DNA from: Dinoroseobacter sp034111085
Lineage (GTDB): Bacteria; Pseudomonadota; Alphaproteobacteria; Rhodobacterales; Rhodobacteraceae
Direction: 5' to 3'
Assembly: GCA_034111085.1 (NCBI GenBank)
Contig: JAWUXZ010000016.1
Coordinates: forward strand, 1-37,271
DNA: 37,271 bases
The notes under the pieces are model-generated. The model was not told where the DNA came from, did no database searches, and worked only from the letters and a program-made list of their open reading frames with translations. The position numbers were made by a program, and so were the translations under genes. Below, one piece after another: positions 7,934-16,514 of this stretch; within the stretch, counting starts at the first letter, position 1; the number at the start of each line of letters is the position of its first letter.

Positions 7934-8965
7934 TTAACCCTCAAAAACCGATGGCACAGGCGCGGACGGACCATCAAGCCAGCTTGGGACCGGCAGACCT
8001 TTTTCGCGCAAAAATTCAGCGTTATAGAGCTTGGATTGATAGCGCGTGCCGTAGTCACATAAAATCGTCACGATGGTGTGGCCCGGCCCCATATCCCGCG
8101 CCATCCGCACAGCCCCCGCGATGTTGATCGCAGATGATCCGCCAAGGCAAAGCCCCTCCTGCGCCAATAGATCAAAGACCAGCGGTAACGCTTCGGTATC
8201 TGTGACCTGACAAGAGAAATCGGGTGTGAAGCCTTCGAGGTTGGCGGTAATGCGCCCCTGCCCGATCCCCTCAGAAATCGACCCGCCTTCGGATTTCAAC
8301 ACGCCGTCGGTGTAGAACGAATAAAGCGCTGATCCCATGGGATCGACCAGCCCGACCTTCACGCCCTTAGGCTGCAATGCTGTGCCCACGCCCGCAACCG
8401 TGCCGCCCGAGCCGACCGCACAGATAAAGCCGTCGACCTTGCCGCCGGTCTGTTCCCAAATTTCGGGGCCGGTGGTCTCGATATGGGCTTGGCGGTTGGC
8501 GACATTGTCGAACTGATTGGCCCAGATCGCGCCATTGGGTTCAGTCCGTGCAAGTTCGGCTGCCAATCGGCCCGAATAGCGCACGTAGTTGTTTGGGTTC
8601 TTGTAGGGTGCTGCCGGAACTTGGACGAGGTTAGCCCCCGCCAGCCGCAGCATGTCCTTCTTTTCTTGGCTCTGCGTCTCTGGGATCACGATGACAGTCT
8701 TGAACCCCATTGCCGAGCCAACCAGTGCCAAACCGATCCCTGTATTGCCCGCCGTGCCTTCCACAATCGTGCCACCGGGGCGCAGATCACCGCGCGCAAC
8801 CGCATCGCGGATCATATAAAGGGCGGCGCGATCTTTGACCGACTGGCCGGGGTTCATAAATTCTGCCTTGCCGAGGATCTCGCATCCCGTCGCTTCAGAA
8901 ACCGCATTCAAGCGGATCAGAGGGGTGTTGCCAATGGCATCGGGCAAGTTGTTGTAGATGGTCAT
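7934..8965 (-). CDS. cysK: Cysteine synthase A (O-acetylserine sulfhydrylase)
   Basis: A PLP enzyme that makes L-cysteine from O-acetylserine and sulfide. From the ATG at 8965 it is 343 aa. It shows the PLP lysine in NPGQSVKDR (Lys44), the substrate loop TAGNTG (71-76), the phosphate-binding loop GSGGTVAG and the Ser of LCLGGSSAIN. I placed the start at 8965 because AAAGGGA lies 8 nt upstream and MTIYNNLPDAIGNTPLIRLN is the family N-terminus; an in-frame extension to 9004 lacks support. It lies just after trgB. In Rhodobacter sphaeroides cysK next to trgAB contributes to tellurite resistance, so a dual role in sulfur assimilation and oxyanion resistance is a reasonable inference. Confidence 0.95.
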   Translation of the reverse strand: MTIYNNLPDAIGNTPLIRLNAVSEATGCEILGKAEFMNPGQSVKDRAALYMIRDAVARGDLRPGGTIVEGTAGNTGIGLALVGSAMGFKTVIVIPETQSQEKKDMLRLAGANLVQVPAAPYKNPNNYVRYSGRLAAELARTEPNGAIWANQFDNVANRQAHIETTGPEIWEQTGGKVDGFICAVGSGGTVAGVGTALQPKGVKVGLVDPMGSALYSFYTDGVLKSEGGSISEGIGQGRITANLEGFTPDFSCQVTDTEALPLVFDLLAQEGLCLGGSSAINIAGAVRMARDMGPGHTIVTILCDYGTRYQSKLYNAEFLREKGLPVPSWLDGPSAPVPSVFEG

Positions 8966-9032
8966 TTTCGTCCCTTTGCGTCGCATGATCTCAGGTGTAG
9001 GCAACGGGCGGTTGGTTCACAAGGCAGCAGCG

Positions 9033-10142
9033 CTATGGGCCCCGCAGACGGTCCCGGTGGCGCGCCAGCCAATAAAGCGTCATCAACAGCGGTGTGGCGC
9101 GAAACACGCCCGAATCTGCCATATCCAATGCTGCGTCGAGGCCGAAGATGTGCGAGCGGATATCCTCTTCTTCGGAAGCTAGACCACCAATGCCCACGAC
9201 ATCATCTGGCAGATCGCAAATGCCCACATACGACACCAGAAACTCCGTGACCGCCCCCGGCGAGGGATACTGCCTCGCGACCTCATGCAGAGCGCGCAAT
9301 GTCAGACCCGCCTCCTCTTGCGCCTCGCGCTGCACGGCCGTCGCGTAGTCCTCAGCCGCGTCCACGCGTCCTGCAATCGGTTCCATCATCCACGGGTCAC
9401 CATCGCCCCGCTCAAACGGAGCCACACGGAACTGTTCAATCAGCAAGATACGGTCGCGCACCGGGTCATAGGGCACCACGGTAACGGCGTCAGCCATCTG
9501 GAAGATCGCGCGGTTGACCGGCGCACTAAGAGAGCCGCTAAATGTCGGAAATTGCAGCGTTGTTTCAACCAGATTAAAGAACCCAGCATAGGCGGTACTG
9601 CGCCCGTGAATAACGACACCGCTGCGCCTTGGCGTGTTGTCCCGCGCGATTGCAGCCCCGGATCTGGCGTTCAAGGTCGCCTGCGCGCGGGTTAGGATCG
9701 CCGAATACATATCGACCACGCGCTTTGGATCCAGCGTGCCATAATACGACATCACCTCGCGCGCGCCCTCGCGAACAACCGCGCCCCATTTGGTTTGCCA
9801 ATCGCTAAGGGACCAAGGCGCGCCCGCTTCCCACATACCGGGTTCGGGCAGGAAAACGCGGGCGGTTATTGCACCGCCAAAATCGGCCTCAAGCGTCGCG
9901 TAGGCAAAGCCGCCCTCGTAGAAGTCGAGACGGTCGAGGTCGTCTTGCGACACCCCCTCTATCAGCACGCCTTCGGCATGTGCTCCGTTCTCGGCCACCG
10001 CCATCGGGAAGGCATTATCTTTGGCCCAGTAGACAGCGTAGCCGGGCAGCGTCGCAGGTCTGACCTCGCCATGACCGCGCCCTAGCACAATATCTAGAAG
10101 CTCCAGATCGCGCAGTGTTCCGTAGAAAAATAATGAGGTCAT
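9033..10142 (-). CDS. trgB: TrgB-like gamma-glutamylcyclotransferase/Nudix hydrolase fusion
   Basis: A two-domain protein of 369 aa. Residues 1-110 form an AIG2/gamma-glutamylcyclotransferase-like barrel with the glycine loop FYGTLRD (6-12) and an acidic residue in LDFYEGG (about 76). Residues about 205-369 form a Nudix domain of ADP-ribose pyrophosphatase type, with a complete Nudix box from Gly258 to Leu280 (RE at 272-273, EE at 276-277). The start at 10142 overlaps the trgA stop by ATGA; a longer frame to 10265 would run inside trgA. The order trgA-trgB-cysK matches the R. sphaeroides tellurite-resistance locus. The true substrates are unknown; ADP-ribose or a glutathione-derived gamma-glutamyl compound are family-based guesses. 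Confidence 0.88.
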   Translation of the reverse strand: MTSLFFYGTLRDLELLDIVLGRGHGEVRPATLPGYAVYWAKDNAFPMAVAENGAHAEGVLIEGVSQDDLDRLDFYEGGFAYATLEADFGGAITARVFLPEPGMWEAGAPWSLSDWQTKWGAVVREGAREVMSYYGTLDPKRVVDMYSAILTRAQATLNARSGAAIARDNTPRRSGVVIHGRSTAYAGFFNLVETTLQFPTFSGSLSAPVNRAIFQMADAVTVVPYDPVRDRILLIEQFRVAPFERGDGDPWMMEPIAGRVDAAEDYATAVQREAQEEAGLTLRALHEVARQYPSPGAVTEFLVSYVGICDLPDDVVGIGGLASEEEDIRSHIFGLDAALDMADSGVFRATPLLMTLYWLARHRDRLRGP

Positions 10143-10621
10143 TTCCAGATCCGCGCCGCAATGTTGATCAAGACTGAGCCTACGATCGCACCGATTGCCA
10201 GCACAGAAAGCACCGGTTGTGGGCCAATCAAGGGTTGGCTGAACATCATTTGCAGATAATCCCAAAACAGGTTCGCGGTGTCCAGAACAGCCTCGCCCGG
10301 CCCTTTATAGCGCAAACGCATTGACCGTTCGACCATATCCCAAGCGGCAACGAAAAAGATGACCGTGACGACCATAACAACAACGGTTGCAATGCCTTGA
10401 GTGATCGCAATCGAAAGACGCCCCCCCGCCTTGGGTCCCATCAAGCTCCACCCCAGCCACACGCCGACAAGTGTTGAGAACGGCAGCAAGTAGCCCGCGA
10501 TCATGCCTTCGGGCAGGGTCGGAATTCCAACGAATGCCGCCCCCGCGCCCGTCGCCCCAAACACAATCGCAGCAACCAAGCGTCCGGCGGTGGGCATGTG
10601 TTTATGAGTGTAGGCGGGCAT
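10139..10621 (-). CDS. trgA: TrgA family membrane protein (tellurite resistance)
   Basis: A 160-aa integral membrane protein with about four hydrophobic helices (residues about 13-32, 38-60, 78-97 and 137-157) and little else. It matches the TrgA family by size, topology and its fixed position before trgB and cysK. The start at 10621 is 4 bp after the cfa stop, and its stop overlaps trgB (ATGA), so cfa-trgA-trgB are co-transcribed. The mechanism is unknown; TrgA is required for high-level tellurite resistance in R. sphaeroides. No catalytic motif is visible. Confidence 0.82.
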   Translation of the reverse strand: MPAYTHKHMPTAGRLVAAIVFGATGAGAAFVGIPTLPEGMIAGYLLPFSTLVGVWLGWSLMGPKAGGRLSIAITQGIATVVVMVVTVIFFVAAWDMVERSMRLRYKGPGEAVLDTANLFWDYLQMMFSQPLIGPQPVLSVLAIGAIVGSVLINIAARIWK

Positions 10622-10625
10622 TTCG

Positions 10626-11837
10626 CTAGGCCGGCCTTGTGACGGTAATTTGCGTCACATCGCAATTGCCGTAGTGGAAGGTTGACGCGCAGGAGGTCAG
10701 GTAGAAGTTCCACATGCGCCGGAACCGATCATCAAAGCCAAGCGCTTCGACCTCAGACCAGCGATCATTAAACGTCTCATGCCAGCGTCGCAAGGATTGG
10801 CTGTAGCTCTCGCCAAACTCGATAGAGCCTTTGACTTCCAAACCAGCAGTGCGGATTTCTTTGCGCAGAACGGACGGGCCCGGAAGCATGCCGCCAGGAA
10901 AGATGTATTTTTGAATGAAATCAACGCTCTTGCGGTATCGTTCAAACACAGCGTCCTGCACGGTGATGATCTGCAATGTCGCGTGACGCCCCGGACGCAA
11001 ACGGTCCCGAACGGTCTGGAAATAGGCAGGCCAGTACTTCTCGCCCACCGCTTCGAACATCTCAATCGAGGCGATCCCGTCATATAGGCCCGTCTCGTCA
11101 CGGTAGTCCTGCATCCTAAATTCGACCAAACCAGAAAGGCCCGCCTTTTCAATGCGATCCACCGCGAAGTTAAACTGTTCTTGGCTTATTGTCAGACAGG
11201 TCACCTTCAAACCACGCTCCTTAGCGGCATATTCGGCGAAACCGCCCCAACCGCAGCCTATCTCTAACACATGATCGCCGGGTTCCACGCCCATTTGATC
11301 GACCATGCTGGCATATTTTGCAGTTTGCGCGGCCTCATGGCTTTCTTGGCCGGTCTCGAAGATCGCACTTGAGTAAGTCATGGTATCATCAAGCCACAAA
11401 CCATAGAAATCATTTCCTAAATCGTAATGATGGCTAATGTTCTTGCGCGCCTGTTTTTTAGAGTTCGACTGCAACCAGAAACGAAATTTCTCGAATGCAC
11501 GCACAAAGGCTGCGCCGGAATACCCAACCCAAAGCGCGTCATTATCGGCATGCACGAGGTCCATGAAAGCCTGCAAATCCGGGGTGCTCCACCATCCATC
11601 CATATAAGCTTCCGAAAAGCCCAGATCGCCCTCGCGGATCAGCCGGGCAAACACGTCCTCATGGTGAATATCGATCTCTGCCACCGGCCCGGCGCTCTTG
11701 CCTTCGGCGCGAAATTTCCGCCCATCAGGCAGCACCATATCAAGGCGCCCGTTTTCAAGTTGGCATGCGATATCAAAGGCCTGGGCGAAGTAACGCGGCA
11801 GGTCTTTCTGGCCTTTTGTGGTCGTCAGAACCGTCAT
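10626..11837 (-). CDS. cfa: Cyclopropane-fatty-acyl-phospholipid synthase
   Basis: A 403-aa SAM-dependent enzyme acting at the membrane surface, adding a methylene group across double bonds of phospholipid acyl chains. It has the CFA synthase signature HYDLGNDFYGLWLDD followed by MTYSSAIF, the SAM motif VLEIGCGWGGFAEYAA, and the family segment YIFPGGMLPGPSVL. The ATG has GGGAAG upstream. It lies 64 bp after phr and 4 bp before trgA. In R. sphaeroides the adjacent phrA and cfaA genes belong to the RpoE/ChrR singlet-oxygen regulon. The same order suggests similar control here, but no clear RpoE promoter was found. Confidence 0.93.
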   Translation of the reverse strand: MTVLTTTKGQKDLPRYFAQAFDIACQLENGRLDMVLPDGRKFRAEGKSAGPVAEIDIHHEDVFARLIREGDLGFSEAYMDGWWSTPDLQAFMDLVHADNDALWVGYSGAAFVRAFEKFRFWLQSNSKKQARKNISHHYDLGNDFYGLWLDDTMTYSSAIFETGQESHEAAQTAKYASMVDQMGVEPGDHVLEIGCGWGGFAEYAAKERGLKVTCLTISQEQFNFAVDRIEKAGLSGLVEFRMQDYRDETGLYDGIASIEMFEAVGEKYWPAYFQTVRDRLRPGRHATLQIITVQDAVFERYRKSVDFIQKYIFPGGMLPGPSVLRKEIRTAGLEVKGSIEFGESYSQSLRRWHETFNDRWSEVEALGFDDRFRRMWNFYLTSCASTFHYGNCDVTQITVTRPA

Positions 11838-11901
11838 TTGTCTTCCCAGCGTTTCAAATTATTTTTGCATATGGTGAGGCGTCGCTTCAAGTAAGAAACG
11901 A

Positions 11902-13323
11902 CTATTCGGTTTTGCGGTGTTGGCTGTAGGCATCAAGTGCGCGAGTTCGGCCGTGGGCCAAATCAATCAGCGGTTCTGGATAGCCCATGGTCGGAGAAAG
12001 GTGCCACTGGCACGGGATAGCGTCAAAGTAACTAAGAGCCACTTCAGATGGAGGGCGAAACTTTTCAGCTATGAACTTCCGCTCGTAACCGCCTGATTTA
12101 TCGAACTTCTCAAGCTGCGTGTTGGGATTAAAAACACGGAAATACGGCGTCGCGTCGGGGCCCGAGCCCGCCGACCATTGCCACCCCATCGCATTGGCTG
12201 CCGGATCCCAGTCAACGAGGCATTCGGCAAACCAGTCCATCCCGATTTTCCAGTGCGTCATCAGATGCTTGGTAAGATAACTTGCCACAATCATCCGTCC
12301 ACGATTGTGCATGGTCCCGGTTACATACATCTCGCGCATGGCGGCATCTACGAAAGGCACCCCGGTGCGGCCTTGCTTCCAGCGCTCAGATGCCTCGCTC
12401 GCACCCTGCCAAGGGAATTTATCCCAATCCGGTCGCCAGTTTCGCGTTAGGATCTCTGGGCTATGCCAGGCCAAATGATATGCAAACTCGCGCCAGACGA
12501 GTTCCTTCAAAAACGTCTCTGCCCCGCGCTTGCCATCAGACATCGCGCGCCAGCCAGCATGCCATGCAGTCAGCGGGCTGATTTCGCCGTGCGTTAGGTT
12601 TTCCGAAAGGCGCGATGTGCCATAAGTTGCGGGTAGATCGCGCGTGCGGTCGTAATCATCGACGATCTCGTCAATGAAACGCTCAAGGCGCGCCGATGCC
12701 GCCTGCTCGCCAACGCCGACATGCTGGGCGACAACCGCAGCCCCGCGGTTCATGGCGCGCCCCATGTCCCAAACATCCAACGCGTCACTGACGGGCCAAA
12801 TCTCAGGCGCCGGAATGCGCGCGACCGTTGGCAATGGGCCCGCTAGATCCGTCCCACGCACCGACTTCCACATCGGGGTATAGACCCGGTAATACCCGCC
12901 AGTTTTGGTCGCCACGCGCCAAGGCTCAAACAAAAGATGCCCGGTGAAGCTTTCGGCTTCTACACCTCTATCCTTTAATGCAGTCTTAACAACGGTGTCG
13001 CGAGCGACTTGATCAGGAAGATATGCGCGCGACCAGAGAACGGCTTGGGCGTCTACCTCTGTCGCCAAGCTAAGAATCACATCAATCGCAGGACCTCGCC
13101 GCAGGATCAGCCGACTGCCGAGGCCTTCAAGCACCTTTGCAAACTGCTCGACTGCCAACCCCATCCGCCATTTCGGGGCGGCCCCTAGCGCCTCGACTGT
13201 CTCGTCATGCACAAACACCGGAATAACAGTCACGCCAAGAGAGACCGCTGCCGTCAGTGCCGCATGATCTGCAAGCCTGAAATCCCTGCGAAACCATACG
13301 AGTATGGGTCTGACGTCGGTCAT
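11902..13323 (-). CDS. phr: Deoxyribodipyrimidine photolyase
   Basis: A 473-aa FAD-dependent enzyme that uses blue light to repair cyclobutane pyrimidine dimers. The N-terminal Rossmann antenna domain begins ILVWFRRDFRLADHAAL. The C-terminal FAD-binding domain has TYGTSRLSENLTHGEIS, the helix around TGTMHNRGRMIVASYL and the signature WDPAANAMGWQWSAGSGPDA, followed by PYFRVFNP. This is the class I CPD photolyase layout and length. GGAG lies 7 nt before the ATG. The neighbours cfa and trgAB form a stress cluster. A cryptochrome function is less likely given the complete photolyase motifs. Confidence 0.95.
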   Translation of the reverse strand: MTDVRPILVWFRRDFRLADHAALTAAVSLGVTVIPVFVHDETVEALGAAPKWRMGLAVEQFAKVLEGLGSRLILRRGPAIDVILSLATEVDAQAVLWSRAYLPDQVARDTVVKTALKDRGVEAESFTGHLLFEPWRVATKTGGYYRVYTPMWKSVRGTDLAGPLPTVARIPAPEIWPVSDALDVWDMGRAMNRGAAVVAQHVGVGEQAASARLERFIDEIVDDYDRTRDLPATYGTSRLSENLTHGEISPLTAWHAGWRAMSDGKRGAETFLKELVWREFAYHLAWHSPEILTRNWRPDWDKFPWQGASEASERWKQGRTGVPFVDAAMREMYVTGTMHNRGRMIVASYLTKHLMTHWKIGMDWFAECLVDWDPAANAMGWQWSAGSGPDATPYFRVFNPNTQLEKFDKSGGYERKFIAEKFRPPSEVALSYFDAIPCQWHLSPTMGYPEPLIDLAHGRTRALDAYSQHRKTE

Positions 13324-13377
13324 CTACTTTCTCCGCTCGTTCCCGGGCAACATAGCGCGTCGCTGGCGGAAACAAGA

Positions 13378-14583
13378 TCAGAGCACTGCCTCAATGGCCT
13401 CAATCAAGCGCGAAACTTCATCTTTGGAGGTATAATGCACAAAACTTAGGCGCAAAACGCCCAGATCGGGATCGACACCGACGCCCTCTAGGGCCCGTCC
13501 AGCATAGAAATCACCACCACCTGCCATGATCTTTTGGGCAACAAGCTCCGCGGCGACGGGTTCTGCTGCGCGCCCTAAATCAAGGGCGACCGTAGGTGCG
13601 CGGTAGGCCGCATCTGTTGGACCGAGTACGCGCACATCATTTCGCTCAGAAAATGCATCAAGAAAGGGCTGTAAGATGCTGATTTCATGCGCCCTGATTG
13701 AATCGTGTACAGCCTGTGGTGTATTCAAACTATGGTGGGCCGCATAGGCGTCGAAATAGTCCGCGATCCCGGCGCAAGCAGCAATCTGCGCGTGATCCGG
13801 ACCCGAGGGTGTAAATCGCTTGTAGAGACTGCCGCCATTAAAGTGGTGTCCCTGATTTGGCAGCGCCTCGCCCAAGCCACGCCGAATGACCATGGCACCT
13901 TGATGCGGGCCATAAGTTTTATAGGTTGAAAACAGATAGATATCCGCACCAAGTGCGCCAACATCTGGCAAGCCGTGCGGTGCGTAGCTGACCCCGTCGA
14001 CACAAGCAAACGCACCTGCCAAATGCACGCGCGAAACGATGTCTGCCACCGGATTGATCGCCCCGATCACGTTGGAGCAATGCGGGAAGCACACCAATCG
14101 TACTTTATCATCCAAGATCGCATCCAGAGCGTCGAGATCAAGCTGCCCGGTCTCTGGATCCATCCGCCATTCGCGAATCTCGACGCCCTCTTCCGCGAGA
14201 CGCCGCCATGGACCAGAGTTCGCCTCGTGGTCTTGATTGGTCACTACAATTGCCTCACCGGGCGATAGAAAACGCCGAAATGCTTGCGCCAGAACATAGG
14301 TGTTCGTGGTGGTTGACGGCCCAAACGACAACTCGTCACCTTGGATACCCAGCATCACCGACAATCTCGCGCGCGCTTCGTCCATTTCGGCACCGCCAAC
14401 AGCCGACGCAGGGTACGGAGCGTAGGGCTGAACCTTGCGCTCGCGGTAAAACCGCTCGAGCCGGTCCGTCACTTGGCGGCAAGGATACGAGCCCCCTGCA
14501 TTCTCAAAAAACGCCCAGCCGTCGAGCGAAGGTTCTGAAAACGCAGGAAATTGCGCCCGGACGAAATCCAGATCAAGTTTCAT
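13378..14583 (-). CDS. Class V aminotransferase (cysteine desulfurase-like, PLP)
   Basis: A 401-aa PLP enzyme of the NifS/SufS/Csd fold. Visible motifs are NAGGSYPC near the N-terminus, the substrate-side DHEANSGPW (His119), the cofactor Asp in CVDGVSYAPHG (Asp196) and the Schiff-base lysine in FSTYKTYGPHQG (Lys222). It lacks the conserved C-terminal cysteine loop of SufS, so desulfurase activity cannot be claimed; it may be a kynureninase-like or isopenicillin-epimerase-like lyase. AAGGAA precedes the ATG. It lies 16 bp after the acuI stop and 54 bp before phr, so it probably belongs to the acuI transcript. Confidence 0.85.
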   Translation of the reverse strand: MKLDLDFVRAQFPAFSEPSLDGWAFFENAGGSYPCRQVTDRLERFYRERKVQPYAPYPASAVGGAEMDEARARLSVMLGIQGDELSFGPSTTTNTYVLAQAFRRFLSPGEAIVVTNQDHEANSGPWRRLAEEGVEIREWRMDPETGQLDLDALDAILDDKVRLVCFPHCSNVIGAINPVADIVSRVHLAGAFACVDGVSYAPHGLPDVGALGADIYLFSTYKTYGPHQGAMVIRRGLGEALPNQGHHFNGGSLYKRFTPSGPDHAQIAACAGIADYFDAYAAHHSLNTPQAVHDSIRAHEISILQPFLDAFSERNDVRVLGPTDAAYRAPTVALDLGRAAEPVAAELVAQKIMAGGGDFYAGRALEGVGVDPDLGVLRLSFVHYTSKDEVSRLIEAIEAVL

Positions 14584-14599
14584 GGTGTGTTCCTTTTAG

Positions 14600-15586
14600 C
14601 TATGCGCCGAGATCGACCACCACGCGGCCTTTGATCTTCCCTTTCAGGATGGCCGCGCCAAGATCAGGCAAATCTGCAAGCGTCGCGGGCTGGACCATGG
14701 CCTCTAACTTATCCATCGGCAGATCCGACGCAATGGCCGCCCAAGCCCGCACGCGGTCGTCGTAAGGGCGCATCACAGAGTCGATGCCAAGCAGGTTAAC
14801 CCCCCGCAACAAAAACGGAATAACGGTTGCAGGCAGCGCTACACCGCCAGCCAAACCAACCGCCGCGACCGAGCCGCCATATTTCATCTGGCCCAAGACC
14901 CGCGCCAGCATCGGCCCGCCAACTGCATCAACGCAGCCTGCCCATGTCTCGGCCTCAAGGGGACGCTTGACCGTCTCATTAATCTCTTCGCGCGCGACAA
15001 TCCTGCTCGCGCCGAGAGCGGTGAGATAGTCCGCAGTCTCAGGTCGACCCGTCACACCTGCCACTTGGTAACCTTTCGCAGCGAGGATCGCCGTGGCCAC
15101 AGAGCCAACACCGCCCGCAGCGCCAGTCACCAAAACCTCGCCTTTTTCAGGGGTTAGACCGTGATCTTCAATTGCCATGACAGCCAGCATCGCAGTAAAG
15201 CCGGCGGTACCAACGGCCATTGCAGCGCGTGTCGTTAACCCTTCAGGTAACGGGACCAGCCAATCGGCTTTTACGCGCGCCTTCTCGGCATAGCCGCCCC
15301 AATGGGCCTCGCCAACCCGCCAGCCGGTCAGCACAACTTTGTCGCCAGGCTTGTAGCGCGCGTCGTCGGATGCCTCGACCGTGCCAGCAAAATCAATGCC
15401 TGGGACATGTGGATAGTTGCGCACAAGACCGCCGCCGGGGCCGATGCAGAGGCCGTCTTTGTAGTTAACCGTCGAATATTCCACGGAAACTGTGACTTCG
15501 CCTGCAGGCAAATCATCCAGCGTCAACGTCTCTACGGCTGCACTTGTTTTGCCCTCATCGTCCTTCCGAACCACCAATGCGCGCAT
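14600..15586 (-). CDS. acuI: Acrylyl-CoA reductase AcuI-like (YhdH/YhfP MDR family)
   Basis: A 328-aa zinc-free medium-chain oxidoreductase that reduces acryloyl-CoA to propionyl-CoA with NADPH. The N-terminal GroES-like domain has STVNYKDGLCI and NYPHVPGIDFAGTV. The nucleotide-binding domain has VLVTGAAGGVGSVA followed by GRPETADYLTALGAS, and the C-terminus is KGKIKGRVVVDL, as in YhdH/AcuI. AGGAG precedes the ATG by 8 nt. In marine roseobacters this enzyme detoxifies acrylate from DMSP breakdown and also serves 3-hydroxypropionate metabolism. No DMSP lyase or acrylate-CoA ligase is in this window, so the pathway link is inferred from the family. Confidence 0.88.
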   Translation of the reverse strand: MRALVVRKDDEGKTSAAVETLTLDDLPAGEVTVSVEYSTVNYKDGLCIGPGGGLVRNYPHVPGIDFAGTVEASDDARYKPGDKVVLTGWRVGEAHWGGYAEKARVKADWLVPLPEGLTTRAAMAVGTAGFTAMLAVMAIEDHGLTPEKGEVLVTGAAGGVGSVATAILAAKGYQVAGVTGRPETADYLTALGASRIVAREEINETVKRPLEAETWAGCVDAVGGPMLARVLGQMKYGGSVAAVGLAGGVALPATVIPFLLRGVNLLGIDSVMRPYDDRVRAWAAIASDLPMDKLEAMVQPATLADLPDLGAAILKGKIKGRVVVDLGA

Positions 15587-15723
15587 ACTTCATCTCCTAA
15601 AAATAAGTTGGTCGTACCGTTTCGTATGATGCGTGCGCTGGCAAGAGGAAGTGAACCGATTAGGCCGTTGCTGCGTATAAATGTCAGACAATTGAAATCA
15701 AATTTACAAGAAGAGCGCGTCAC

Positions 15724-16077
15724 ATGACCATAATCGACATCCTCAACCTAACTTTCGTCGCCCTCAGCATCGGCCTTGGCGCAGTTGGCTGGCTTGCGCC
15801 TCGCTACACGATGGAGGTGTTGGACACCGCACCGACAAAATCCACCATGGGGCTGAGTGAAGTGCGGGCGGCATCCGGCGCGCTGTTCATTGGCCTGGGT
15901 TTCGGCGCAGTTTATTTCAGTACGCCAGAGGCTTACGCGATGGTCGGCGCTGCGTGGCTTGGGGCTGCGGTTGGACGTGCAACCTCGATCATCGTCGATG
16001 GACCGACTGCTAAAAAATGGGGTTTCTTGGCCTGCGAGGCTGTGGTTGGCATTACTGGCGTCGCCATTAACCTTTGA
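15724..16077 (+). CDS. DUF4345-type small membrane protein
   Basis: A 117-aa protein with about four transmembrane helices (residues about 5-25, 45-65, 72-90 and 97-115) and short loops. Its size, TM spacing and the charged motif GLSEVRAASGALFIGLG fit DUF4345. The function is unknown. It is divergent from acuI across 137 bp, and its 3' end carries part of the promoter region of ssrA. AAGAGCG lies upstream of the ATG as a weak ribosome site. Confidence 0.75.
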   Translation: MTIIDILNLTFVALSIGLGAVGWLAPRYTMEVLDTAPTKSTMGLSEVRAASGALFIGLGFGAVYFSTPEAYAMVGAAWLGAAVGRATSIIVDGPTAKKWGFLACEAVVGITGVAINL

Positions 16078-16081
16078 CCCT

Positions 16082-16110
16082 TTGCATCCCGCGCCTGCCT
16101 TGCCTATATG
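16082..16110 (+). promoter_or_regulatory. Probable sigma-70 promoter of ssrA
   Basis: TTGCAT and TATATG are separated by exactly 17 nt, placing the transcript start near 16117, right at the beginning of the tmRNA acceptor piece. Confidence 0.6.
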
Positions 16111-16113
16111 TAA

Positions 16114-16436
16114 GGTGTCCTTCGGGACTATGGCGATAAACGCGCTCGTAATAGATGGCTCGGACCCGGGGGCGGTACCCGGCGACTCCACCAAATCTCC
16201 CATCATTTGTGGGACGGAGGGGGTCGAAATAGGATCGACGGACGTTCAAAGGGGTTAGCTTTTGCTCGGCGGGGTGCCACCGTATCGGCCCGAAACGTAC
16301 AGTTGCAAATGACAACCGTGCTCCGGCAATGGCTTTGGCTGCGTAAGCAGTTTGAGTCGCCGTACTTAAGTCCTTGCGCCTAGCAGTGTGAGGCGGGGTC
16401 CGCAGGCACCTGGCAACAGAAGCCTGCACCTACCTC
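16114..16436 (+). ncRNA. ssrA: Two-piece (circularly permuted) tmRNA
   Basis: Transfer-messenger RNA that rescues stalled ribosomes and tags proteins for ClpXP. The gene is permuted as in other Alphaproteobacteria: the acceptor piece comes first and ends with T-arm CCGGG/CCCGG, then CGACTCC-A-CCA (CCA at 16191-16193). After a 26-nt spacer the coding piece starts at 16220 with GGGGTCGAAATAGGATCGACG. The two ends pair as a 7-bp acceptor stem (GGGGTCG with CGACTCC, one G-U). The tag reading frame runs 16305-16346: GCA resume codon, tag ANDNRAPAMALAA, then TAA. The last hairpin GCAGGC/GCCTGC lies at about 16402-16427. The outer ends (16114 and 16436) are approximate. Confidence 0.95.
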
Positions 16437-16514
16437 CTTTCCAAACCGTTGCGTTCACTAAACCGTTTGTGGAATAAAGTTGCGCGAACGGCGAACTACG
16501 ACCACGGTAATCGC

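Noticed and set aside
13352..13380. Possible RpoE promoter before phr (TGATCT at 13375-13380)
   Set aside because: The best -10-like element (TATGTT) is 20 nt away, outside the usual spacing, and the hexamer contains the stop codon of the upstream gene.
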